Below, piece after piece: positions 44,199-53,676 of a DNA stretch of 64,000 bases. The position numbers and the translations under genes were made by a program. The notes below the pieces were generated by a model. The model searched no databases, was not told where the DNA came from, and saw nothing but the letters and a program-made list of their open reading frames with translations. Each line of letters opens with the position of its first letter. Positions within the stretch are counted from its first letter, which is position 1. Source of the stretch: Achromobacter xylosoxidans (GTDB lineage Bacteria > Pseudomonadota > Gammaproteobacteria > Burkholderiales > Burkholderiaceae_B); contig NZ_LN831029.1 in the NCBI RefSeq assembly GCF_001457475.1, positions 2,356,001 to 2,420,000 of the forward strand, given 5' to 3'.

Positions 44199-45076
44199 TC
44201 CCGGTTGCGTTGGCGCTGTTCTGGGGCCTGAACTGGCCGGCGGTCAAGATCGTGTTGTCGATCTGCCCGCCGTTCACCCTGCGCCTGCTGGGGCTGGGCA
44301 GCGGCGCCTTGCTGCTGCTGGCGCTGGCGCGCATGAAAAGGCTGGCGCTGCTGCCGCCGCGGGCCTCGTGGCCGGGCATCGTGGTCGGCGGCATCCTGGC
44401 CGTCGCGGTGTTCAACCTGGCGGTGGCCTGGGCCCAGCTCAGCACCAGCACGTCGCGCGCCGCCGTGCTCACGTTCACCATGCCGATGATGTCGGCATTG
44501 CTGGCCTGGGCGGTGCTGGGCGAACGGCTGGACCGCCGCCGCGGCCTGGCCTTGCTGCTGGGCGCCGCCGGCGTGGCGGTGCTGGCCTGGCCGGTGCTGC
44601 GCGCCATCTTTGCCGATCATGACCTGGCCGCCGCGCGCGGCCTGGTGTTCCCGCTCACCGCCGCCTTCGGGTGGGCCGCCGGCACGGTCTACCTGAAGCG
44701 CTGGCCGGTGATGGGGCATCGCATCGTGGTGACGGCCTGGCAGCTGGCGGTAGGCGCGGCCTGCGCGCTGGGCGGCGTGCTGCTGGCGGGCGAAGCCTTT
44801 CCGACGCAGGGCTGGAGCGCGCGCGTGGCGGGCGCGCTGGCGTTCCACATCGTGCTGGGCACGGCCGTGGCGTACTGGCTGTGGTTCGTGCTGAGCGAAC
44901 GGGTCAGCGCGACGGTGGCGGCCTTGACCACGTTGATGGTGCCGGTGGTCGGGGTGCTGGGCGCGATGGCGCTGGTGGGGGACCGCCCCGATGCCGCCGA
45001 CTGGTGGGGCTTCGCGCTGGTGCTGGCGGGCGCGGCGTTGATCGTGTTGAACCTGGGCGGTGGGCGCCGGGCCTGA
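44189..45076 (+). CDS. EamA/DMT-family transporter
   Basis: A 295-residue, about ten-helix DMT transporter starting at GTG 44189 (RLIPVALALFWGLNWPAVK). Two EamA repeats are present; the second ends TVAALTTLMVPVVGVLGAMA. It is translationally coupled to the GNAT gene by a 10-base overlap, so acetylation and export may act on one compound. Substrate unknown. Confidence 0.85.
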   Translation: MRLIPVALALFWGLNWPAVKIVLSICPPFTLRLLGLGSGALLLLALARMKRLALLPPRASWPGIVVGGILAVAVFNLAVAWAQLSTSTSRAAVLTFTMPMMSALLAWAVLGERLDRRRGLALLLGAAGVAVLAWPVLRAIFADHDLAAARGLVFPLTAAFGWAAGTVYLKRWPVMGHRIVVTAWQLAVGAACALGGVLLAGEAFPTQGWSARVAGALAFHIVLGTAVAYWLWFVLSERVSATVAALTTLMVPVVGVLGAMALVGDRPDAADWWGFALVLAGAALIVLNLGGGRRA

Positions 45077-45172
45077 GGGCCGGCGCATCGATCCGCGCTT
45101 CGGCCCGGGCATGCCCCGGACCACAACCGGCGCACCGGCCGGCGTGCCAGCCCGCGCGCCGATCCGCGCAAT

Positions 45173-46129
45173 TCAGGCGCGCTTGCCGCGCCGCAGCTTC
45201 TCGCGCAGCAGACCGGCGCCGCTCACCAGCGAGATGCCGGCCAGCACCATCAGCGCGCCGACGACGAAGGCGCCGTCCAGCGGCTCGTCCAGGATCAGCA
45301 CGCCGAACGACACCCCGAACAGCGGCGTCATGAACGACAGGATCGACAGGCGCGAGGCCAGGTAGCGCCGCAGCAGCCAGAACCACGCCAGGTAGCTCGA
45401 CAGCGCCACCACCACCGACTGGAACGCCACGCTCAGCATGGCCGCAGGCGTGTAGCGGATGCCGGCGTTGCCGGTGGCCGCCGCATAGACCAGCAGCACC
45501 AGCGCGGCGATCGCCATCTGGTAGAACAGGGTCTTGGAAGGCGCCGCTTCCGACAGCGCGGTGCGGCGGATCGCGACCGTGGTGGCGCCCCACAGCAGCC
45601 CGCCCAGCAGCCCGAGCGCGTCGCCCAGCAGCATGTTGCTGGCGGCGTTGGCCGCTTGCGGCTGGCCGTTGCCCAGGAAGGCCACGGCGATGCCGCCAAA
45701 GGCCACCGCCACGCCCAGCCATTGCAGCGGCGCCATGCGTTCCTCGGGAACGCGCCAATGCAGGCCCAGCGCCGTGAAGATCGGCGCGGTGTACAGGAAC
45801 ACCGACATGTGCGAGGCGGTGGTGTAGACCAGCCCCTGCGCGATCGCCAGGAACTCGAAGCCGAACAGCAGGCCCACCAGCACGCCGGCGCCCAGCGTGC
45901 CGTCGCGCAGCGCGCGCGAACCTTCGGCGCGCCACACCACCGCGCCCAGCACCAGCGCGGCGAAGGCCGAGCGCAGGCCGACCTGCATGATGGGCGAGAT
46001 GTCGGCCGCCACCAGCTTGATGGCGATCTGCTGGAAACCCCAGCACACGCACAACAGCAGCATCACGCTGGTGGCCAGCGTGTCCAACGCCCGGCGGGAA
46101 GGGGCCATGGCGGCGGCGATGGCGCTCAT
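45173..46129 (-). CDS. EamA/DMT-family transporter
   Basis: A 318-residue transporter with about ten helices. It includes VMLLLCVCWGFQQIAIKLVA and SRLSILSFMTPLFGVSFGVL. It overlaps the thioredoxin-like gene stop by 4 bases (ATGA), so the two are co-translated. It is convergent with the previous EamA gene but only distantly similar to it. Substrate unknown. Confidence 0.85.
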   Translation of the reverse strand: MSAIAAAMAPSRRALDTLATSVMLLLCVCWGFQQIAIKLVAADISPIMQVGLRSAFAALVLGAVVWRAEGSRALRDGTLGAGVLVGLLFGFEFLAIAQGLVYTTASHMSVFLYTAPIFTALGLHWRVPEERMAPLQWLGVAVAFGGIAVAFLGNGQPQAANAASNMLLGDALGLLGGLLWGATTVAIRRTALSEAAPSKTLFYQMAIAALVLLVYAAATGNAGIRYTPAAMLSVAFQSVVVALSSYLAWFWLLRRYLASRLSILSFMTPLFGVSFGVLILDEPLDGAFVVGALMVLAGISLVSGAGLLREKLRRGKRA

Positions 46130-46461
46130 GGCAGTTCGGCCGGGTAGCTGTCCAGCGCCAGCCCGATCTGCTGGCGCAGATCCCATTCGGCCAGGCTGGC
46201 CTGCACCGGGCCGAAGAAGGCGCCGTCACGGGTCACGAACATGGCCGGCAGGTGGAAGACTTCGTAGCGTTCCACCAGGCCGCCGTTCTCGCCGGCGTCG
46301 ACCCAGCACACCCGCTGCACCGGCAGGTCCAGCTTGGGCAGTTGTTCGCGCGCGATGCGGCAGGTGCCGCAGGTGCGGCTGTGGAACACCAGCAGCGTGA
46401 GGCCAGGCGTGTCCAGCAGGTAGCGGTCGGCGGTGCTGTCGTTCAGTTCTATTTCTTCCAT
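46126..46461 (-). CDS. Thioredoxin-family protein
   Basis: A 111-residue thioredoxin-fold protein with active site FHSRTCGTCRIAREQLP (CGTC rather than CGPC) and the cis-Pro loop VFHLPAMFVTRDG. No signal peptide is seen, so it is probably cytoplasmic. It lies between a hydantoinase-type hydrolase gene (16-base gap) and an EamA gene. The CGTC site suggests altered redox potential. The partner is unknown. Confidence 0.85.
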   Translation of the reverse strand: MEEIELNDSTADRYLLDTPGLTLLVFHSRTCGTCRIAREQLPKLDLPVQRVCWVDAGENGGLVERYEVFHLPAMFVTRDGAFFGPVQASLAEWDLRQQIGLALDSYPAELP

Positions 46462-46477
46462 GGCGGCGTCGGGGTAG

Positions 46478-47749
46478 TTATCGGGACAACACGCGATCCA
46501 GTTCCAGCACGGTCTGGTACAGCACGCGGGTGCCGTCCAGTAGCTGCTTCGGCTCGATCCATTCCTCGGGGCAGTGGCTGCGCCCGTTCAGGCAGGGGAT
46601 GAAGATCATGCCGATGGGGCCGGTGGGCGCCATGTAGACGGCGTCGTGGCCGGCGCCGCTGGGCAGGCGCATGCTGGCGTAGCCGAGCTGGTCGGCGGCG
46701 GCCTGCGCCGCGTCCATCACCAGCGGCGTGCAGTCGGTGGGCTGGGCCCGGCTCAGTTGCACGAAGCCGGCGGTCAGGCGCAGCGCCTTCAGGTCGGCGG
46801 CCACGCCGGCCATCAGCGTTTCGGGGAAAGCGTCCAGCACGGCGTTGCTGTCGCTGCGCATTTCCAGCGTCAGTTCGACGCGGCCGGGCACGGCGTTGGC
46901 GGCGTTGGGCGTCATGGCGAGCTTGCCGACGGTGGCGACCACGTAGTGCGGGTTGCCGCTGGCGGCGCTGGCCTGGCGGCTGGCGGCGTCGATGATGCGG
47001 GCCGCGCCCACCAGGGCGTCGCGGCGGATGTCCATGGGCGTGGTGCCGGCGTGGTCGGGCTGGCCTTCGACCGTGATCAGCACGCGGCGGATGCCGACGA
47101 TGTTGGTGACCACGCCGATGGGCAGCTGGCGGCTTTCCAGCACCGGGCCTTGCTCGATGTGCAGTTCGACGAAGGCGGCCGTGCCGTCCGGGCCGCGCAG
47201 GGGCTGGGTCAGCGCGGTCGGATCGCCGCCGATGCGGGCGATGCCCTGCGCCAGCGTCTCGCCGTCGGCGTTGCGCGCGGCCAGCATGTCGGCGCTGAGC
47301 TGGCCGCTCAGGGCGCGGCTGCCGACGCAGGAGATGCCGTAGTCGCTGGGTTCTTCCGACAGGAAGTCGATGACCTCGAAGGGATGCTCCAGTTCGATGC
47401 CGTGTTCCCGCATGGTGTGGGCGACTTCGATGCCGGCCAGCACGCCGATGATGCCGTCAAAGCGGCCGCCGCTCATGACGGTGTCGCAGTGCGAGCCGGT
47501 GGCGATGGGCTGGCGTTGCGCGTTGCGGCCGGCGCGGGCGCCGATGAGGTTGCCGCCGGCGTCCAGGCGGGTGGTCAAACCCGCGGCCTCGAATTCACCG
47601 CGCAGCCAGTCGCGTGCCTCGAGGAACAGCGGCGAAAAGGCGCGGCGGGTCCAGGGCTGGTCGGGCAGGGTGTAGCGTGACAGGGTCTCGACGCGCTGCC
47701 AGAGGCGCGCGGCGTTCAGGGGGGGAAAAACGGGTGAGGCGGTGGGCAT
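46478..47749 (-). CDS. M20-family Zn-dependent N-carbamoyl-amino-acid/allantoate-type hydrolase
   Basis: A 423-residue amidase/carbamoylase. Metal ligands are in ATGSHCDTVMSGGRFDGIIG (His, Asp), DFLSEEPSDYG (Glu pair) and FVELHIEQGPVLE (His), with late SGAGHDAVYMAP. The family cleaves N-carbamoyl amino acids, ureidoglycolate or allantoate. ATG 47749 gives the family start. It heads a leftward unit with the thioredoxin and an EamA transporter, pointing to amino-acid or ureide processing. Confidence 0.88.
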   Translation of the reverse strand: MPTASPVFPPLNAARLWQRVETLSRYTLPDQPWTRRAFSPLFLEARDWLRGEFEAAGLTTRLDAGGNLIGARAGRNAQRQPIATGSHCDTVMSGGRFDGIIGVLAGIEVAHTMREHGIELEHPFEVIDFLSEEPSDYGISCVGSRALSGQLSADMLAARNADGETLAQGIARIGGDPTALTQPLRGPDGTAAFVELHIEQGPVLESRQLPIGVVTNIVGIRRVLITVEGQPDHAGTTPMDIRRDALVGAARIIDAASRQASAASGNPHYVVATVGKLAMTPNAANAVPGRVELTLEMRSDSNAVLDAFPETLMAGVAADLKALRLTAGFVQLSRAQPTDCTPLVMDAAQAAADQLGYASMRLPSGAGHDAVYMAPTGPIGMIFIPCLNGRSHCPEEWIEPKQLLDGTRVLYQTVLELDRVLSR

Positions 47750-47775
47750 GTAGGTTCCAGGAATTGCATCGGCGA

Positions 47776-49170
47776 TTATGGCATGTGGGACACGCGCCGC
47801 CCCACCAATCCCAGCGAGGCGCGCCGGGCCCAGCGCTGCATCATCAGCACCGCCACCACCGCCAGCCCGATGGCCAGTCCGCTCCAGATGCCGACCCCGC
47901 GCCAGCCGGCCTGGAAGGCCAGCCAGGCGCCGCAAGGCAGGCCCACGCCCCAATAGCCGATCGCCGCGTAGATCATCGGCACGCGGGTGTCGTGCAGGCC
48001 GCGCAGCATGCCGGCGCCCAGCACCTGCGCGCCATCGACGATCTGGAACACCGCCGCCACCGCCAGGTAGCTGACCGCGAAGGCCAGCACCTTGGCGTTG
48101 GCCGGATCGTGCACGTCCATGAACACCGACACCAGCGCGTACGGCACGGTCACCATCAGGGCCGCGGCGATCACCATCGAGCCGATGCCCAGGCCGAATG
48201 CGCTCCAGCCGGCGCGCGTCACGCCGACGCCGTCGCCCGCGCCCTGGGCATAGCCGACCCGCACCGTGGCCGCCTGCGCCACGCCGTAGGGGATCATGAA
48301 GGTCACGCTGGCGATCTGGATGGCGATGGCGTGCGCCGCCAGCTCGGCCTCGCCCAGCCAGCCGATGAGGAAGGCGGCGGCGTTGAAGATGGTGACTTCG
48401 AACGCGGTCGTCACGGCGATCGGCAGGCCCAGCTTCCAGAACGCCCGCAAGCGCTGCCAGTCGGGTTGGAGCAGGCCGCTGAACAGCCGGTAACGGCGAA
48501 AGCGCCGGTCGCGCAGCACCACGATCACCATGCCCACGAACAGCGACAGGCTGGCCAGCGCGCTGGCCACGCCGGCGCCGATCAGGCCCATGGCCGGCGC
48601 GCCCAGGTTGCCGAACACCAGCACCCAGTTGCCGAAGACGTTAAAGAGGATCGCGCCCACCGCCACGATGAAGGCCCAGCGCGGCTGCTGCAGCGCGGCC
48701 ACGAATGAGCGCAGCACCAGGAAGCCCAGGAACGGCGGCATCGCCCACAGCAGCGCCCGCAGGTACTGGCCCGCCGGCGCGGCCAGCTCGGGCGGCTGGC
48801 GCAACAGCAGCAGGATGTGCTCGCCGAACCACAGCGCCAGGCAGCCCGGCACCGAGATCAGCACCGCGCTCCAGAAGCCCTGGCGCACCGTGCGGCGCAC
48901 CTCGCGCACCGAATTGCGGCGCGCGCCCTCGGCATGCGCGGCCATGGGCGCGGTGGCGCTGACCAGGCCCAGCGCGAAGAACGCGATCGCCGAATACAGG
49001 TTGGCGCCCAGCGCGCTGGCCGCCAGCGGCTGCGAGCCCAGGTGGCCGATGAACATCACGTCCGTCACTGTCATCGCGATCTGCGCCAGGTTGGTCAGCA
49101 CCAGCGGCAGGCTGAGCAGCAGGGTGGCGGTGATTTCACGTTTCCAGGCGGCGCGGCGAAGGGCGGGCAT
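47776..49170 (-). CDS. MATE-family multidrug efflux protein (NorM-like)
   Basis: A 464-residue protein with twelve helices. It starts [25 protein letters not shown], continues [20 protein letters not shown] (a MATE signature), and has [21 protein letters not shown] in the second half. It exports cationic drugs by Na+ or H+ antiport. It lies 26 bases upstream of the hydrolase gene on the same strand. Confidence 0.92.
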   Translation of the reverse strand: MPALRRAAWKREITATLLLSLPLVLTNLAQIAMTVTDVMFIGHLGSQPLAASALGANLYSAIAFFALGLVSATAPMAAHAEGARRNSVREVRRTVRQGFWSAVLISVPGCLALWFGEHILLLLRQPPELAAPAGQYLRALLWAMPPFLGFLVLRSFVAALQQPRWAFIVAVGAILFNVFGNWVLVFGNLGAPAMGLIGAGVASALASLSLFVGMVIVVLRDRRFRRYRLFSGLLQPDWQRLRAFWKLGLPIAVTTAFEVTIFNAAAFLIGWLGEAELAAHAIAIQIASVTFMIPYGVAQAATVRVGYAQGAGDGVGVTRAGWSAFGLGIGSMVIAAALMVTVPYALVSVFMDVHDPANAKVLAFAVSYLAVAAVFQIVDGAQVLGAGMLRGLHDTRVPMIYAAIGYWGVGLPCGAWLAFQAGWRGVGIWSGLAIGLAVVAVLMMQRWARRASLGLVGRRVSHMP

Positions 49171-49291
49171 GCGGCTTCTCTTGTGGACGAAGCCCGCATC
49201 TTAAACGTCGTTCGGGGTTAACCCGGATACTTCCCCTGGTCCGCGCGGGACATCGCGTTGACGCGTCCACGCGCGGGGCTCATGCCGCGCG

Positions 49292-50083
49292 TCAGGGCGC
49301 GCGCCAGGCCGGCGGGCGCTTTTCCAGGAAGGCGCTCACGCCTTCGCGCGCTTCCTCGGAGGCGCGCACCGCGGCGATGCGCTCGACCGAATCGGCCACC
49401 AGCGCGTCATCCAGCGGCTGGCCGGCGAAATCCCGCACCAGCCGTTTGCTGGCCTGCACCGCCTGCGGGCCGTTATCGCACAGCGCGCGGCAGACGGCGC
49501 CGGCCTCGTCCTGCAACCGCGCCAGCGGCACGACGCCGTGCAGCAGGCCCATGCGGTATGCGGCGGCGGCGTCGAAGCGTTCAGCCGTCAGGAAGTAGCG
49601 GTTGGCCGCGCGTTCGCCCATGGCGCGGATCACGTACGGGCTGATGGTGGCCGGCAGCAGGCCCAGGCGGGTTTCCGACAGGCAGAACTGCGCGTGATCG
49701 GCGGCGATGGCGACGTCGCAGGCCGCCACCAGGCCCATGCCGCCCGCGTAGGCGTCGCCGTTGACCGCCGCCACCACGGGCTTGGCGCAGGACCAGATGG
49801 CGCGCAGCATCCGCGCCAGGCGGCCGGCGTCGGCGCGATTGTCGGCGTCGCTCAGCGTGGCCATCTTGCGCATCCAGTTCAGGTCGCCGCCCGCGCAGAA
49901 CGCCTTGCCCGCGCCGGTCAGCAGCAGCACCCGCACGGCCGGATCGTCCGCCGCCTCGCGCACGGCCGTGGTCAGCGCCGCGATCAGCGTCTCGTCGAAG
50001 GCGTTGCGCATGTCCGGGCGGTTCAGCGTCAGGCGGGCGATGGGGCCGTCGCGGTCCACCAGCAGCGGGGGCGGGGTGCTCAT
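49292..50083 (-). CDS. Enoyl-CoA hydratase/isomerase (LiuC/AtuE-like)
   Basis: A 263-residue crotonase. Oxyanion-hole segments are NAFDETLI to KAFCAGGDLNWM and VNGDAYAGGMGLVAACDVAI; SETRLGLLPATISPYVIRAM is typical of the 3-methylglutaconyl-CoA/isohexenylglutaconyl-CoA hydratase group. It probably hydrates a branched enoyl-CoA from leucine or acyclic terpene breakdown. It is divergent from the SDR gene at 50222, which fits the same theme. Confidence 0.82.
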   Translation of the reverse strand: MSTPPPLLVDRDGPIARLTLNRPDMRNAFDETLIAALTTAVREAADDPAVRVLLLTGAGKAFCAGGDLNWMRKMATLSDADNRADAGRLARMLRAIWSCAKPVVAAVNGDAYAGGMGLVAACDVAIAADHAQFCLSETRLGLLPATISPYVIRAMGERAANRYFLTAERFDAAAAYRMGLLHGVVPLARLQDEAGAVCRALCDNGPQAVQASKRLVRDFAGQPLDDALVADSVERIAAVRASEEAREGVSAFLEKRPPAWRAP

Positions 50084-50184
50084 GCGGGTCTCCAGATTAT
50101 TGATTGGTGCTCAATTAATAACCTGATACGGCGTATTGTTTCCATAGGGTAATACGCGAGTAATGCGTGTTTTAGGGTCAAATA

Positions 50185-50199
50185 TTGAGTTATCCTCAA
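50185..50199. promoter_or_regulatory. TTGAG-N5-CTCAA inverted repeat in divergent promoter
   Basis: A perfect 5-base inverted repeat with N5 spacing lies 23 bases before the SDR start in an AT-rich divergent region (50084-50221). It is a candidate site for the TetR protein encoded at 51097. Confidence 0.35.
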
Positions 50200-50221
50200 A
50201 AAAATGACAACGGAGCGAGAC

Positions 50222-51133
50222 ATGAACCATTCCCCCGACGGCGCCGCCGCGACGGCGCGCTACGCGTCGGTCTTCCGGCCGGGCCTGTTCGACGGCAAGA
50301 CCGTCATGGTCACCGGCGGCGGCAGCGGTCTGGGGCGCTGCACCGCGCACGAGCTGGCCTCGCTGGGCGCGCGCCTGGCGCTGGTGGGCCGCAAGCCGGA
50401 AAAGCTGGAGGCCGCGCGCGATGAACTGGCGCGCATCTATCCCGAGGCCGCCGACCGCATCACGCTGCACGCCTGCGACATCCGCGGCGAAACCGGCGTG
50501 CGCGGCGCGGTGGCCGACGCGCTGGCCGCGCATGGCGCCATCGACGGCCTGTTCAACTGCGCCGGCGGCCAGTTCCCGGCGCCGCTGGAGCAGATCAGCT
50601 TCAATGGCTGGAACGCGGTGGTGCAGAACAACCTGCACGGCACCTTCCTGATGGCGCGCGAGGTCTACACCCAGCACATGCGCCAGCACGGCGGCGCCAT
50701 CGTCAACATGCTGGCCGACATCTGGGGCGGCATGCCCGGCATGGGACACGCCGGCGCGGCCCGCGCCGGCGTCTGGAACCTGACCGAAACGGCGGCCTGC
50801 GAATGGGCCCATGCCGGCGTGCGCGTGAACGCGGTGGCGCCCGGCTGGATCGCCTCAAGCGGCATGGACAGCTACGACGAGGACTACCGCGCGGTGTTGC
50901 GCGGGCTGGCCGCCAAGGTGCCGTTGCAGCGCTTCGGCACCGAAGCCGAACTGGCGGCGGCGGTGGTGTTCCTGCTGTCGCCGGCGGCGGCCTTCATCAA
51001 CGGCAGTGTCATCCGCGTGGATGGCGGCGTGCCCAACGCGCGCCACTCCTGGACCCTGCCGCCAGCCGCGCGCGGCGAGACCTACGACGGCTTTCCTCAG
51101 TACTCGCCGCCGTCCTTGTTCTCGGCGGACTGA
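50222..51133 (+). CDS. SDR oxidoreductase, citronellol/citronellal dehydrogenase-like (PECR/AtuG group)
   Basis: A 303-residue SDR. The nucleotide site is TVMVTGGGSGLGRCTAHELA; FNCAGGQFPAPL follows. WGGMPGMGHAGAARAGVWNL replaces the usual YxxxK region, so the classical Tyr-Lys pair is missing. This variant occurs in peroxisomal enoyl-CoA-reductase-like SDRs and in proteins annotated as citronellol dehydrogenase. The C-terminus has GGVPNARHSW. ATG 50222 was chosen. It overlaps the convergent TetR gene by 37 bases. Confidence 0.82.
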   Translation: MNHSPDGAAATARYASVFRPGLFDGKTVMVTGGGSGLGRCTAHELASLGARLALVGRKPEKLEAARDELARIYPEAADRITLHACDIRGETGVRGAVADALAAHGAIDGLFNCAGGQFPAPLEQISFNGWNAVVQNNLHGTFLMAREVYTQHMRQHGGAIVNMLADIWGGMPGMGHAGAARAGVWNLTETAACEWAHAGVRVNAVAPGWIASSGMDSYDEDYRAVLRGLAAKVPLQRFGTEAELAAAVVFLLSPAAAFINGSVIRVDGGVPNARHSWTLPPAARGETYDGFPQYSPPSLFSAD

Positions 51134-51822
51134 AGCCGATGCAGGGCGTCTTGCACCTCGCCCCGGAATTGCGCCAGCGCCAGCGCGTCGCGGCGCGGCG
51201 GCTGCAACGCCTGCCACAGGAAGTCGACCAACTGGTCGGCGGTGGCCGCCACGTCGACCCGCGTGCCGCGCAGGATGGCGTCCCACAGCACATGCTCCAT
51301 CGGGCCATAGACTGCCGATCGCAACAGGCGCAGCGGCATGTCCTGGCGCACGTGGCCGTCGGCCTGGCCCTGCGCCAGGATGCGCATCAACGGCGCGGTG
51401 TAGCGCCGCTGCAGGCCGGCGTAGATTTCGCCGAAATCGTCATTGCGGGCGCGGCCCTCGGACAGGATGAAGGCGCACAGCCCGGTGCCCTCGGCCAGCA
51501 GGTGGCGCAGGTGCGCATGCACCAGGTAATGCAGTTGGGCCCGCGCGCCCTGCACGTGCGGCAGGTAGTCCTCGACCTTGGCGATGATCTCGTCGTACCA
51601 GTCGCTGATGACGCGCACGCACAACTCGCGCTTGCCGCCGAAGTAGGTGAACACCGTGCCTTCGGACACGCCCAGCCGCTGCGCGATCTCGGTGGTGGTG
51701 GCGGCCTGGAAGCCGGCCTCGGAGAACACCTGCCGCGCCACCCGCAGGATGTCCCGTATCCGTTGCTCGGACTTGGCGCTGGCCGGCGGGCGGCGCATCG
51801 GGACGGCGGCGGTTTTTTCCAT
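51097..51822 (-). CDS. TetR-family transcriptional regulator
   Basis: A 241-residue TetR protein. Helix-turn-helix FSEAGFQAATTTEIAQRLGV then SEGTVFTYFGGKRELC is clear. The ligand domain is long, ending in a charged tail. It is divergent from the acyl-CoA ligase at 51940 and convergent with the SDR, so it likely represses this isoprenoid/acyl catabolic group in the absence of an acyl-CoA or terpenoid effector. Confidence 0.9.
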   Translation of the reverse strand: MEKTAAVPMRRPPASAKSEQRIRDILRVARQVFSEAGFQAATTTEIAQRLGVSEGTVFTYFGGKRELCVRVISDWYDEIIAKVEDYLPHVQGARAQLHYLVHAHLRHLLAEGTGLCAFILSEGRARNDDFGEIYAGLQRRYTAPLMRILAQGQADGHVRQDMPLRLLRSAVYGPMEHVLWDAILRGTRVDVAATADQLVDFLWQALQPPRRDALALAQFRGEVQDALHRLQSAENKDGGEY

Positions 51823-51867
51823 GGGTACGGCGGGGCGATGGGAAGTGGCCAGGGCTTACTATCATAC

Positions 51868-51912
51868 CGACCAAAATAGCGACCAAAATAGCGGCCAGGA
51901 CCGCGACCAAAA
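51868..51912. promoter_or_regulatory. Tandem 12-base repeats in TetR/ligase divergent promoter
   Basis: CGACCAAAATAG occurs twice in direct tandem (51868-51879, 51880-51891) and a partial third copy, CGACCAAAA, starts at 51904. The array occupies the TetR/acyl-CoA-ligase divergent promoter. It is a likely multi-site operator. Confidence 0.5.
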
Positions 51913-51939
51913 GAACAACGACACGGAGACCGATTCATC

Positions 51940-53562
51940 ATGCTGTCCAGAACCGAAACCTACGCGCAGTTGGCGTCCTCCTTCCAATGGCGGGTGCCGG
52001 CGGCCTACAACATCGGCGTGGACGCCTGCGACAAGTGGGCCGACGGCAGCGGCCGCCTGGCGCTGATCCACGAGAAAAGCGACGGCAGCCAGACGCGCTA
52101 CAGCTTCGACCAGATCAAGGCGCGCGCCAACCAGCTGGCCAACGCGCTGCGGCGCCAGGGCGTGCGGCGCGGCGACCGGGTGGCGGTGTACCTGCCGCAG
52201 GCGCCCGAGACCGCCGTGACCCACATCGCCGTCTACAAGATGGGCGCGGTGGCGGTGCCGCTGTTCACCTTGTTCGGCGTCGACGCGATCCAGTACCGCC
52301 TGGCCGACAGCGGCGCCGCCGCCCTCATCACCGACGCCGAGGGCTGCCGCCGCCTGCAGGAGATCCGCGCCACGCTGCCGGCCCTGAAGACGGTCTATTG
52401 CATCGACGGCCCGGGCGAGGGCGGGGCGCTGCCGCTGCACGCCTCGCTGGACGCCGAATCCGAGCAGTTCGAAGCCGATCCCACCGCGGCCGACGATCCG
52501 GCCGTCATCATCTACACGTCGGGCACCACCGGCAAGCCCAAGGGCGCGCTGCACGCCCATCGCGTGTTGCTCGGCCACCTGCCGGGCGTGGAGATGTCGC
52601 ACGAATTCTTCCCCGAGCGCGCCACGCTGATGTGGACGCCGGCCGACTGGGCCTGGATCGGCGGCCTGCTGGACGTGCTGCTGCCGGCCTGGCACCACGG
52701 CGTGCCGGTGCTGGCGCGGCGCTTCGAGAAATTCGACGGCGCCGCGGCCTTCGACCTGATGGCGCGCCATGGCGTCACGCACACTTTCCTGCCGCCCACC
52801 GCGCTCAAGATGATGCGCGGCGTGGCCAATCCGCCGGCGCCGGATGCGCTGGCGCTGCGCTCGGTGGCCAGCGGCGGCGAATCGCTCGGCGCCGAACTGA
52901 TCGACTGGGGCCGCCGCGTGCTGGGCGTGACCATCAACGAGTTCTACGGCCAGACTGAATGCAACATGCTGGTGTCGTCGTGCTCATCCCTGTTCGAGCC
53001 GCGCATCGGCAGCATCGGCCGCGCCGCGCCCGGACACCGGGTCGCCATCGTGGACGAGCAGGGCGCCGAAATGGCCGATGGCCAGGAAGGCAATATCGGC
53101 GTATTGCGGCCCGATCCGGTGATGTTCCTGGGCTACTGGAACAACCCGCAGGCCACCGCCGAGAAATTCGCCGGCGATTACCTGCTGACCGGCGACATGG
53201 GCGTGCGCGACGCCGACGGCTTCATCCGCTTCGTCGGCCGCAACGACGACGTCATCACCAGCGCCGGCTACCGCATCGGCCCCGGCCCCATCGAAGACTG
53301 CTTGCTCGGCCACCCCGCGGTGCGCATGGCGGCCGTGGTGGGCGTGCCCGATGCCGAGCGCACCGAGGTGGTGATGGCCTACGTGGTGCTGCATGACGGC
53401 GTGGCCGGCGACGAGGCGCTGGTCAAGGCGTTGCAAGCGCACGTGCGCACCCGGCTCGCGGCCCACGAGTACCCGCGCCGCATCCGCTTTGTAACCAGTT
53501 TGCCGACCACGGCCACCGGCAAGATCATCCGCCGCTCGCTGCGCGACGGTAGCCACGCATGA
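51940..53562 (+). CDS. AMP-forming acyl-CoA synthetase (acetyl/medium-chain type)
   Basis: A 540-residue ANL ligase. P-loop VIIYTSGTTGKPKGALHAHR; then MWTPADWAWIGGLLDVLLPA, INEFYGQTECNML, GDYLLTGDMGVRDADGF and FVGRNDDVITSAGYRIGPGP; the catalytic Lys is in PTTATGKIIRRSLR. The PADWAWIGG segment is typical of medium-chain or branched acyl-CoA synthetases related to acetyl-CoA synthetase. It would activate the acid made by the nearby dehydrogenase. It is divergent from the TetR gene. Confidence 0.9.
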   Translation: MLSRTETYAQLASSFQWRVPAAYNIGVDACDKWADGSGRLALIHEKSDGSQTRYSFDQIKARANQLANALRRQGVRRGDRVAVYLPQAPETAVTHIAVYKMGAVAVPLFTLFGVDAIQYRLADSGAAALITDAEGCRRLQEIRATLPALKTVYCIDGPGEGGALPLHASLDAESEQFEADPTAADDPAVIIYTSGTTGKPKGALHAHRVLLGHLPGVEMSHEFFPERATLMWTPADWAWIGGLLDVLLPAWHHGVPVLARRFEKFDGAAAFDLMARHGVTHTFLPPTALKMMRGVANPPAPDALALRSVASGGESLGAELIDWGRRVLGVTINEFYGQTECNMLVSSCSSLFEPRIGSIGRAAPGHRVAIVDEQGAEMADGQEGNIGVLRPDPVMFLGYWNNPQATAEKFAGDYLLTGDMGVRDADGFIRFVGRNDDVITSAGYRIGPGPIEDCLLGHPAVRMAAVVGVPDAERTEVVMAYVVLHDGVAGDEALVKALQAHVRTRLAAHEYPRRIRFVTSLPTTATGKIIRRSLRDGSHA

Positions 53563-53632
53563 GGGCGGCGGACGCGACAAGCGCCAATGAAACAGTGACA
53601 AACCCGGTGACAAACTCGTCCGTTTGGTCGGG

Positions 53633-53663
53633 TTGACGGCCTGCCCGGCGCTGCAAGTATGAT
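53633..53663 (+). promoter_or_regulatory. Sigma-70-like promoter of pckG
   Basis: TTGACG (53633-53638) and TATGAT (53658-53663) are separated by 19 bases, slightly long. Predicted start is near 53670. Two GTGACAAAC direct repeats (53595-53603, 53607-53615) lie just upstream and may bind an activator. Confidence 0.5.
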
Positions 53664-53676
53664 GGCGCAAACATGT

